The notes under the pieces: generated by a model
Database searches by the model: none
The model's input: only the letters and a program-made list of their open reading frames with translations
What the model was told of the DNA's origin: nothing
Shown: positions 1 to 5,029 of the stretch, in pieces
How the letters are laid out: each line of letters starts with the position of its first letter
Position numbering within the stretch: position 1 is the first letter of the stretch
Assembly: GCA_937902695.1 (NCBI GenBank)
Contig: CALFNI010000277.1
Location: forward strand, 1 to 5,504
Origin: an uncultured Rhodanobacteraceae bacterium
Lineage (GTDB): Bacteria > Pseudomonadota > Gammaproteobacteria > Xanthomonadales > Rhodanobacteraceae
Reading direction: 5' to 3'
Length of the DNA stretch: 5,504 bases
Program-made: the position numbers and the translations under genes

Positions 1-469
1 AGCCTTCCATGATCGAGACGAACGCGGTCGGGCCTTCGGCGCGCGGTTCGGGCAGACGATCGAACTTTTCGATTTCCGGAAACGAGATGTCGACCTGCGG
101 CTTGCCGGTCGCGCGGCGCGCTTCGATCATCTCGGGCAGGCGGTGCAGCGTCTGCGGGCCGAACACGAGATCGACGAACGGCGCGCGCTTGACGATCGCA
201 TCGCCCTCCTGGCTCGCGACGCAGCCGCCGACGCCGATGACGACGGCCTTGTTCTCCTGCTTCAGCGCCTTCCACCGGCCGAGCTGGCTGAAGACTTTTT
301 CCTGCGCCTTCTCGCGGACCGAGCACGTGTTGATCAGGATGACGTCGGCCTCGGCCTCGTTCTCGGTGAGCGTCAGGCCGTGCGCCGCGCCGAGCACGTC
401 GGCCATCTTGGCCGAGTCGTACGCGTTCATCTGGCACCCGTGCGTCTTGATGAAAAGCTTGCCGCTCAT
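1..469 (-). CDS. miaB: tRNA-2-methylthio-N6-isopentenyladenosine synthase MiaB, N-terminal part (runs off left edge)
   Basis: MiaB is a cytoplasmic radical-SAM methylthiotransferase that converts i6A37 to ms2i6A37 in tRNAs reading UNN codons. Seen here: 156 codons from ATG at 469, beginning [15 protein letters not shown]. This is the UPF0004/MTTase N-terminal domain, with its three cysteines, which bind the auxiliary 4Fe-4S cluster, at C12 (HGCQMN), C49 (NTCSVRE) and C83 (GGCVASQEG). The motif [12 protein letters not shown], typical of MiaB, follows near residues 118-130. The last complete residues are SIMEG. In this family the radical-SAM CxxxCxxC follows directly, so the SAM and TRAM domains lie outside the window. 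The start fits the family N-terminus. The Shine-Dalgarno is weak (GGA about 10 bases upstream). The gene is divergent from the lytic transglycosylase gene. RimO and MtaB are related, but the HGCQMN and [12 protein letters not shown] signatures point to MiaB. Confidence 0.96.
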   Translation of the reverse strand, partial: MSGKLFIKTHGCQMNAYDSAKMADVLGAAHGLTLTENEAEADVILINTCSVREKAQEKVFSQLGRWKALKQENKAVVIGVGGCVASQEGDAIVKRAPFVDLVFGPQTLHRLPEMIEARRATGKPQVDISFPEIEKFDRLPEPRAEGPTAFVSIMEG

Positions 470-492
470 GTTCGGAAAATCCAGTCGGTCCA

Positions 493-523
493 ATAGTTTA
501 CGTCGTGCCGAGCGGCATCGCCA
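493..523 (-). promoter_or_regulatory. candidate sigma-70 promoter for miaB
   Basis: On the minus strand a TAAACT -10-like hexamer lies at 500-495 within TAAACTATTG. It is preceded 17 bases upstream by a poor -35 match, TGGCGA, at 523-518. Transcription would start near 488, about 20 bases before the miaB ATG. Only the -10 is convincing. A near-palindrome, TGCCG-AG-CGGCA at 506-517, lies in the spacer; its role, if any, is unknown. Confidence 0.3.
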
Positions 524-560
524 GTGGCGGGGCGGCAAAAACCTTAATTGCAACAGGTGC

Positions 561-589
561 TTGGCAGCGTGACGGAGGCGGTGGAAACT
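561..589 (+). promoter_or_regulatory. candidate sigma-70 promoter for the lytic transglycosylase
   Basis: TTGGCA at 561-566 matches the -35 consensus in five of six positions. It is followed after 17 bases by GAAACT at 584-589, which matches the -10 in three of six. The start of transcription would fall near 595, leaving a very short leader before the ribosome binding site. A second -35-like TTGCAA at 548-553 has no good partner. The assignment rests on motif inspection only. Confidence 0.25.
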
Positions 590-597
590 CTCGCGCC

Positions 598-605
598 GGG
601 AAGGG
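598..605 (+). promoter_or_regulatory. ribosome binding site deciding the transglycosylase start
   Basis: The purine-rich GGGAAGGG ends 4 bases before the ATG at 610 and 7 bases before the ATG at 613. This selects the tandem ATG pair over the in-frame upstream ATG at 505, which has no signal peptide after it. Which of the two adjacent ATGs is used cannot be settled from sequence; the mature protein would be the same. Confidence 0.6.
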
Positions 606-609
606 TTCA

Positions 610-1659
610 ATGATGTCCATGCCGCACCGCTTCGCATTGTCCGCGCTGACGGCCCTCGCCGGGGTCGCGGGCGCGCTTGCGTTCGGCGCGGCCGCGACGG
701 CCGGCGTGCTGTATCGCTGCGAGGGTCCGAACGGGTCGATCGCTTACACGAACAAGGCATCGAACTTCACGAAGTGCACGGAGCTCTCGCGCTATGCCGA
801 CGCGCCGGTGAAGAAGGCCGCGGCGCACGCGGCCGCGAAGCCCAAGGCGGCGCAAGGCGAGGCCGAAAAGCCGCTCGCGAGCGCGAACGGCTGGGCGTAT
901 CGCGAGAACGTGGCCGAGAAGCCCGACTTCAAATCGATCACGTCCGGCGTCGCGAGCACCGCGATGCCGCTGCGCGCAACCGATTTCGGCGTCGAGAGCA
1001 CGGCGCCGCTCGTCAGGACGGCGTCGCCGGCCGAAGTCGCGAACATGATCGCGAAGGCCGACCCGGCGGCAACCGGGCCGGCGAAGCCGGTGCCTAAGGT
1101 CCTGCGCGGCGCGGTCTATCGCGTGCAGCGCGCGAACGGCATCACCGAGTACACGAACGTGAAACCGCAGACCGGCGCTTCGTTCGCAGTGCTCTTCACG
1201 TACATCGCAACCTGCGTCGCGTGCGACGTCCACTCGAAGATCGATTTCGCGAGGACGGCGCTGAATCTCGATGCGTTCAAGAACGAGATCGCGGCGGCGG
1301 CGGCTTCCACCGGCGTCGACATCGCACTGCTGCGCGCCGTGATCCACGCCGAGTCTGCATTCAATCCGATGGCCCTCTCGAACAAGGGCGCGCAGGGCCT
1401 GATGCAGCTGATGCCGGGCACGGCCGGCGATCTCGGTGTGAGCGATGCGTTCAATGCGGCAGAGAACATCGAGGGCGGCGCACGGTATCTCGCGCAGCTC
1501 CTGAAGGATTTCAACGGCGACGTGAAGCTCGCGGCGGCCGCCTACAACGCGGGCGAAGGCGCGGTGCAGAAGTACGGCGGCGTGCCGCCGTATGACGAGA
1601 CGCAGGTGTACGTGCAACGCGTGCAGCAGCTGCGCGATCGTTATCAGAAGGCGCTTTGA
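610..1659 (+). CDS. secreted lytic transglycosylase, SLT domain with two DUF4124-like modules
   Basis: This 349-residue periplasmic protein is predicted to cleave the MurNAc-GlcNAc glycosidic bond of peptidoglycan and leave 1,6-anhydro-MurNAc ends. A hydrophobic signal peptide covers about residues 7-31, with an ATA|G cleavage site (AxA) before G32. A DUF4124-type module follows at about 33-60 ([17 protein letters not shown], with C37 and C56). Next come an Ala/Lys/Pro-rich linker and a second, diverged copy at about 168-186 ([16 protein letters not shown]), with a TCVAC pair at C202 and C205. The SLT/GH23 domain fills about 225-345. It has the catalytic Glu at E248 in [11 protein letters not shown], then GLMQLMP (263-269) and AYNAGE (311-316), in the order expected for the family. 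The gene has its own region and runs convergently into the protease gene 15 bases downstream. The family is clear; the specific paralogue and physiological role are not. DUF4124 function is unknown, and a cell-wall or protein-contact role is only a guess. Confidence 0.93.
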   Translation: MMSMPHRFALSALTALAGVAGALAFGAAATAGVLYRCEGPNGSIAYTNKASNFTKCTELSRYADAPVKKAAAHAAAKPKAAQGEAEKPLASANGWAYRENVAEKPDFKSITSGVASTAMPLRATDFGVESTAPLVRTASPAEVANMIAKADPAATGPAKPVPKVLRGAVYRVQRANGITEYTNVKPQTGASFAVLFTYIATCVACDVHSKIDFARTALNLDAFKNEIAAAAASTGVDIALLRAVIHAESAFNPMALSNKGAQGLMQLMPGTAGDLGVSDAFNAAENIEGGARYLAQLLKDFNGDVKLAAAAYNAGEGAVQKYGGVPPYDETQVYVQRVQQLRDRYQKAL

Positions 1660-1663
1660 TTTT

Positions 1664-1681
1664 CGCCTGAAGTGTCAGGCG
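1664..1681. terminator. perfect hairpin between convergent genes, possible bidirectional terminator
   Basis: CGCCTGA (1664-1670) and TCAGGCG (1675-1681) are exact inverted repeats around the 4-base loop AGTG. The hairpin fills most of the gap between the transglycosylase stop (1657-1659) and the protease stop (1675-1677), and it includes the protease stop codon. Neither strand has a U-tract after the stem: the plus strand continues CCCGTCG and the minus strand AAAATCAAAG. It is therefore not a textbook intrinsic terminator. It may block convergent readthrough or protect 3' ends. Confidence 0.45.
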
Positions 1682-2859
1682 CCCGTCGTGCTCGGTGCCG
1701 GACGCTGCACCAGCGTCAGATCGACCTTGAACGTCTGATTCCGCCGCGTCCCCTCGATATGCACTTTCGTGCCCGGCGCGATCCCGGCTTCGCGGTTCGC
1801 CAGATCGATGTGATCGACGATCGGCGTGCCGTCGAGCGTCTGCAGGATGTCGCCGGCCTGCAGGCCGGCCTGGGCGGCGGGACTCTCGGCAATGACGCGC
1901 GTCACGACGACACCCCGCTGGCGCGGCGTGCCGGGCTGCGTCTGCACGTCCATGTAGTCGGCGCCGATCCAGCCGCGGATCACCTTGCCGTGCTTGATGA
2001 TCTCGTCGAGCACGGCCTTGGCGGTGGCGACCGGGATCGCGAAGCCGATGCGCTCGGCGCCGGGCGTCACGCTGCGGCCGTCCGAGGTCGGCGTGCGCGG
2101 ATAGAACGCGGTGTTGATGCCTACCAGCTCGCCGAGCGCATTGACGAGCGCGCCGCCGGAATTGCCGGGGTTGATCGCGGCGTCGGTCTGGATGAAATCC
2201 TCGTAGTTCGACATGCGCAGCTGCCGGCCGGTCGCGCTGACGATGCCCATCGTGACGGTCTTGCCGATGCCGACCGGATTGCCGATCGCGAGCACGACGT
2301 CGCCGACGTCGACCGCGGCGTCGTCGGCGATGTCGATCGTCGGGAGGTTCTTCGCGTCGATCTTCAGCACCGCAAGATCGGTTTCGGTGTCGGTGCCGAC
2401 GACCGTTGCCTTCGAGGCGCCGTTGTCGAACGCGACCTGGATGTCGTCGGCGCCGCTGATCACGTGGTTGTTGGTCAGCACGTAGCCGTCGGCGCTGAAG
2501 ATGACGCCGGAGCCGAGGTTCTGCGAAAGCTTGCTCATCGCCGGCCCGCGCACGTAGCCGAGGAGGCGCATCGTCAGCGGATCGATGACCTGCGCCGTGG
2601 GCGGGCGATAGGTGGTCATCTTGTTCGCATAGATGTTGACGACGGCCGGCGATGCGCGCGAGACCGCTTCGGAATACGACACCGGGCCCTGGGTGCGTCC
2701 GATCGTCGCAGCGCGCGTCGGCCGCGCGGGTTCCGCTCCGGTGCCGCGCAGGCGCGAGACGATGCTGGGCGCGAACACGCTCAAGAGGAACGCGGCGGCG
2801 AGCCCGATCACGACGCAGCGTGCAACGAAGGCGAGGGTGCGGAGTGTCGCGGGAGACAT
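1675..2859 (-). CDS. membrane-anchored Do-family serine protease (S1C, DegS/DegQ-like) with one PDZ domain
   Basis: This is a 394-residue envelope protease or chaperone that would act on misfolded or signalling proteins in the periplasm. Residues about 8-33 form one hydrophobic N-terminal segment with no good signal-peptidase site, so the protein is probably anchored in the inner membrane like DegS. The trypsin-like domain spans about 60-290 and has a complete catalytic triad: H132 (TNNHVI), D161 (TETDLAVLK) and S234 (NPGNSGGAL). The oxyanion-loop context QTDAAINPGNSGG is intact. A single PDZ domain follows at about 297-385, beginning RGWIGADY. The LA loop is short. One PDZ plus a membrane anchor resembles DegS (about 355 residues) more than DegP or DegQ, which have two PDZ domains. 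The ATG at 2859 has a GGA five bases upstream. The gene is divergent from petABC and convergent with the transglycosylase. Whether it cleaves an RseA-like anti-sigma factor cannot be seen here. Confidence 0.93.
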   Translation of the reverse strand: MSPATLRTLAFVARCVVIGLAAAFLLSVFAPSIVSRLRGTGAEPARPTRAATIGRTQGPVSYSEAVSRASPAVVNIYANKMTTYRPPTAQVIDPLTMRLLGYVRGPAMSKLSQNLGSGVIFSADGYVLTNNHVISGADDIQVAFDNGASKATVVGTDTETDLAVLKIDAKNLPTIDIADDAAVDVGDVVLAIGNPVGIGKTVTMGIVSATGRQLRMSNYEDFIQTDAAINPGNSGGALVNALGELVGINTAFYPRTPTSDGRSVTPGAERIGFAIPVATAKAVLDEIIKHGKVIRGWIGADYMDVQTQPGTPRQRGVVVTRVIAESPAAQAGLQAGDILQTLDGTPIVDHIDLANREAGIAPGTKVHIEGTRRNQTFKVDLTLVQRPAPSTTGA

Positions 2860-2910
2860 CGGATTCCGAGCAGCGGCCAGCCGGCAGCACCGAGGACCGC
2901 AGCCGTTTGA

Positions 2911-2939
2911 TTGTGCGGTGCGGGGGCGTTCGTTAAACT
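2911..2939 (+). promoter_or_regulatory. candidate sigma-70 promoter for petABC
   Basis: TTGTGC (2911-2916) has the conserved TTG of a -35. After a 17-base spacer comes TAAACT (2934-2939), a four-of-six match to the -10, inside CGTTAAACTATCACG. Transcription would start near 2946 and leave an untranslated leader of roughly 180 bases before petA. No competing AT-rich element lies closer to petA. Confidence 0.4.
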
Positions 2940-3053
2940 ATCACGATTTTGAGGCCTGCCCTAAGCGGCGGCGTGTCGCGCGGGGGAAAGCGCCACGCGC
3001 CAGCGCTTCCCGCAGCGACGCAGGCGCCTTCGAAATCTGCTTTCGTTGAATCC

Positions 3054-3079
3054 GCGGCCAGGATGGCCGCTTTGTTCTT
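3054..3079 (+). terminator. terminator-like hairpin in the petA leader
   Basis: GCGGCC (3054-3059) and GGCCGC (3065-3070) form a perfect six-pair GC stem with the 5-base loop AGGAT. The T-rich run TTTGTTCTT (3071-3079) follows at once. Stem plus U-rich tail on the plus strand is the form of an intrinsic terminator. It lies about 50 bases before the petA start and after the candidate promoter, so it would act as an attenuator for petABC. The U-run is interrupted by G and C, so termination would probably be partial. Confidence 0.45.
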
Positions 3080-3103
3080 GGCGGTCATGGAGGACCGCAG
3101 AAG
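3077..3103 (+). promoter_or_regulatory. second leader hairpin, able to compete with the terminator-like hairpin
   Basis: GCGGTC (3081-3086) and GACCGC (3093-3098) are perfect inverted repeats around the loop ATGGAG. The stem can extend by CTT (3077-3079) with AAG (3101-3103) across a small internal loop. That extension takes up the end of the T-rich tail of the preceding hairpin. The left arm GCGGUC can also pair with the right arm of the first hairpin, GGCCGC, with one G-U pair. The two folds are therefore partly exclusive. Regulatory function is inferred, not shown. Confidence 0.35.
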
Positions 3104-3118
3104 TAACTAAAAACCCCC

Positions 3119-3123
3119 GAGGT
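3119..3123 (+). promoter_or_regulatory. petA ribosome binding site
   Basis: GAGGT lies five bases before the ATG at 3129. It is a good Shine-Dalgarno and supports this start, which also places the twin-arginine motif at residues 11-15, as expected for a Rieske protein. Confidence 0.7.
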
Positions 3124-3128
3124 GGTGG

Positions 3129-3734
3129 ATGGCGAATGATGCGGTGGTAGACAAGGGCCGACGCCGGTTCCTGACCGCGACGACGGCCGTCGTCGGCGGC
3201 GCGGGCGTGGTGGCGGCGGTGATCCCTTTCATCAAGACCTGGGAGCCGAGCGCAGCTGCGAAATCCGCCGGCGCGCCGGTCGAGGCCGACATCAGCAAGA
3301 TCGAGCCGGGCCAGAAGGTCACGTTCGCGTGGCGCGGCCTGCCGGTGTTCGTCGTCAACCGGACCAAGCCGCAGCTCGACACGCTCGCGACGGTCGATTC
3401 GCTGCTGAAGGATCCGAAGTCCGAGAACACCGATCAGCAGCCCGATTACGCGAAGAACGAGTACCGCTCGATCAAGCCGGAATGGCTTGTCGTGACCGGC
3501 ATCTGCACCCATCTTGGCTGCGTGCCGGATTTCTTCCCCGACCTCAAGCCCGAGCCGTTCGATCCGAACTGGAAGGGCGGCTTCTACTGCCCGTGCCACA
3601 AGTCGCGCTACGACATGTCGGGCCGCGTCTACGACGGCGTGCCGGCGCCCGCGAACCTCCAGGTGCCGCCGTACAAGTTCCTCGACGAGAAGCGGATCAT
3701 GATCGGCGTCAACCCGACGGAAGGAGCCGCGTAA
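3129..3734 (+). CDS. petA: ubiquinol-cytochrome c reductase Rieske iron-sulfur subunit
   Basis: This 201-residue subunit of the cytochrome bc1 complex takes the first electron from ubiquinol at the Qo site and passes it to cytochrome c1. The N-terminus has a twin-arginine motif, GRRRFLTA (10-17), followed by one hydrophobic segment at about 18-35. It would be Tat-exported and stay anchored by this helix. The Rieske domain has both cluster boxes: CTHLGC (C126, H128, C131) and CPCHKS (C154, C156, H157). C126, H128, C154 and H157 ligate the 2Fe-2S cluster, and C131 and C156 form the disulfide. The conserved GRVYDGVPAPANL and PPY stretch follows. Position 158 is Lys where well-studied homologues have Gly (CPCHGS). 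Length is normal. It is the first gene of petABC; its stop TAA shares one base with the petB start. Confidence 0.98.
   Translation: MANDAVVDKGRRRFLTATTAVVGGAGVVAAVIPFIKTWEPSAAAKSAGAPVEADISKIEPGQKVTFAWRGLPVFVVNRTKPQLDTLATVDSLLKDPKSENTDQQPDYAKNEYRSIKPEWLVVTGICTHLGCVPDFFPDLKPEPFDPNWKGGFYCPCHKSRYDMSGRVYDGVPAPANLQVPPYKFLDEKRIMIGVNPTEGAA
3721..3726 (+). promoter_or_regulatory. petB ribosome binding site inside the petA 3' end
   Basis: AAGGAG, a near-consensus Shine-Dalgarno, lies seven bases before the petB ATG at 3734 and within the last codons of petA. Together with the TAATG stop-start overlap it indicates translational coupling. It also fixes the petB start, since the frame is open far upstream into petA. 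Confidence 0.8.
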
Positions 3735-5029
3735 TGGGCACGACGTTCGTTCGCCTCCATCCGCGGAACAAGGTGCTCGGCTGGATCGAGGATCGCCTGC
3801 CATGGCTCTCGTTCCTGTCCGCGCACACGTCCGGCTACTACGCGCCGAAGAACTTCAACCTCTGGTACTACTTCGGCTCGTTCGCGCTCGTCGTGCTGGT
3901 CAACCAGATCGTGACCGGCATCTTCCTCACGATGTTCTACAAGCCCAACGCGGCAGAAGCATTCGCGTCGGTCGAGTACATCATGCGCGACGTCGACTGG
4001 GGCTGGCTCGTCCGCTACATGCATTCGACGGGCGCCTCGCTGTTCTTCGTCGTGGTGTATCTGCACATGTTCCGCGGGCTCATGTACGGCTCGTACAAGA
4101 AGCCGCGCGAGCTCCTCTGGATCATCGGCATGCTGATCTTCCTCGCGCTGATGGCGGAAGCTTTCATGGGCTACGTGCTGCCGTGGGGCAACATGTCGTT
4201 CTGGGGCGCCAAGGTGATCATCTCGCTGTTCGGCGCGGTGCCGGTGATCGGCGACACGCTCGTGACGTGGATCATGGGCGATTACCTCCCCGCCGACGCG
4301 ACGCTGAACCGCTTCTTCGCGCTGCACGTGGTCGCGCTGCCGCTCGTCCTGATCCTGCTGGTCGTGCTGCACATCGGCGCGCTGCACGAAGTCGGCTCGA
4401 ACAACCCGGACGGCATCGAGATCAAGGACAAAAAGAAGCCCGACGGCACGCCGCTCGACGGCATCGCGTTCCATCCGTACTACACGGTGAAGGATCTCTT
4501 CGGCACCGGCTTCTTCCTGCTGCTCGCCGCATTCATCATTTTCTACGCGCCGACGTTCGGCGGCTGGTTCCTCGAGCACGACAACTTCATCCCGGCGAAC
4601 AATCTCGCGACGCCGGAGCACATCAAGCCCGTGTGGTACTTCACGCCGTTCTACGCGATGTTGCGCATGATCCCGGCGAAGCTGCCCGGCGTCATCGTGA
4701 TGTTCCTCGGCATCGTGCTGCTCTTCTTCATGCCGTGGCTCGATCGCGGCATCGTCAAGTCGGTGCGCTATCGCGGGCTCGGCTACAAGATCGCGCTCGG
4801 CCTCTTCGCGATTTCGTTCGTCATGCTCGGCGCGGTCGGTGCCGGTGTCACGGCCGAGAAGATTCCGGAATGGTTCGGCGCCGGCGCGGACGTCACGACG
4901 ATCGAGAACGCGTTCGGCCGCTTCTGGCTGATCGTCTACTTCGGGTTCTTCGCGTTCCTCGTGTTCTATACCTGGTGGGGCAAGGAAAAGACCAGGCCCG
5001 TGCCGGACCGGGTGACGACCCATGCGTGA
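3734..5029 (+). CDS. petB: ubiquinol-cytochrome c reductase cytochrome b subunit
   Basis: This 431-residue integral membrane subunit carries haems bL and bH and forms the Qo and Qi quinone sites. Eight hydrophobic segments can be placed, at about 45-68, 97-115, 126-148, 193-216, 255-275, 317-335, 352-372 and 397-413. Haem ligands are H97 and H111 in helix B (13 residues between) and H198 and H213 in helix D (14 between). The Qo motif is PVWY at 299-302, not the PEWY of mitochondria and alphaproteobacteria. Other family marks are GYVLPWGNMSFWGA (146-159) and LHEVGSNNPDG (217-227). The N- and C-terminal cytochrome b domains are in one polypeptide, as in bc1 and unlike split b6f. It overlaps petA by 1 base and petC by 8 bases. 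The hydrophilic loop at about 229-243 (IKDKKKPDG) is cytoplasmic by topology. Confidence 0.98.
   Translation: MGTTFVRLHPRNKVLGWIEDRLPWLSFLSAHTSGYYAPKNFNLWYYFGSFALVVLVNQIVTGIFLTMFYKPNAAEAFASVEYIMRDVDWGWLVRYMHSTGASLFFVVVYLHMFRGLMYGSYKKPRELLWIIGMLIFLALMAEAFMGYVLPWGNMSFWGAKVIISLFGAVPVIGDTLVTWIMGDYLPADATLNRFFALHVVALPLVLILLVVLHIGALHEVGSNNPDGIEIKDKKKPDGTPLDGIAFHPYYTVKDLFGTGFFLLLAAFIIFYAPTFGGWFLEHDNFIPANNLATPEHIKPVWYFTPFYAMLRMIPAKLPGVIVMFLGIVLLFFMPWLDRGIVKSVRYRGLGYKIALGLFAISFVMLGAVGAGVTAEKIPEWFGAGADVTTIENAFGRFWLIVYFGFFAFLVFYTWWGKEKTRPVPDRVTTHA

Larger units (their letters stand above)
2860..3128. other. 269-base divergent intergenic region between the protease gene and petA
   Basis: No convincing gene lies here. 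The sequence is GC-rich apart from an AT-richer core at about 2930-2950, where a petA promoter candidate sits. The petA-proximal 75 bases contain two hairpins, annotated separately. A weak minus-strand promoter for the protease can be drawn (TTTAAC, 16 bases, CACAAT, reading from about 2937 down to 2910). It shares the same AT-rich core, so the two promoters would overlap and could compete. A small RNA within the leader cannot be excluded from sequence alone. Confidence 0.6.

Noticed and set aside
506..528. Short inverted repeats TGCCG-AG-CGGCA and GCCA-G-TGGC upstream of the transglycosylase, considered as operator sites
   Set aside because: The arms are four or five bases in GC-rich sequence, where such matches are frequent, and no regulator gene or second copy is in the window.
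505..609. Upstream in-frame ATG extending the lytic transglycosylase by 35 residues
   Set aside because: The extension is Gly-rich and hydrophilic, would bury the signal peptide inside the protein, and lacks a ribosome binding site. The tandem ATGs at 610/613 have GGGAAGGG just upstream.
607..1617. Long minus-strand open frame opposite the lytic transglycosylase (336 codons)
   Set aside because: It is an Arg-rich antisense shadow. The plus strand has the signal peptide, ribosome binding site and intact SLT motifs.
1672..2910. Long open frame on the plus strand opposite the serine protease (412 codons)
   Set aside because: Its translation is Arg/Asp/Gly-rich low-complexity sequence, typical of the antisense frame of a GC-rich gene. 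The opposite strand carries the full catalytic triad and PDZ domain.
2946..3050. Possible structured small RNA in the distal petA leader (GGCGTG near 2970 against CACGC near 2994, GCCTGC near 2955 against GCAGGC near 3020)
   Set aside because: The pairings are short, interrupted and in GC-rich sequence. I could not assemble a consistent fold or match it to a known RNA family.
3087..3110. Seven-codon open frame (MEDRRSN) in the petA leader, a possible leader peptide
   Set aside because: Its ATG lies in the loop of the second hairpin, the Shine-Dalgarno is poor, and the codons show no run of a regulatory amino acid. Short frames like this arise by chance.
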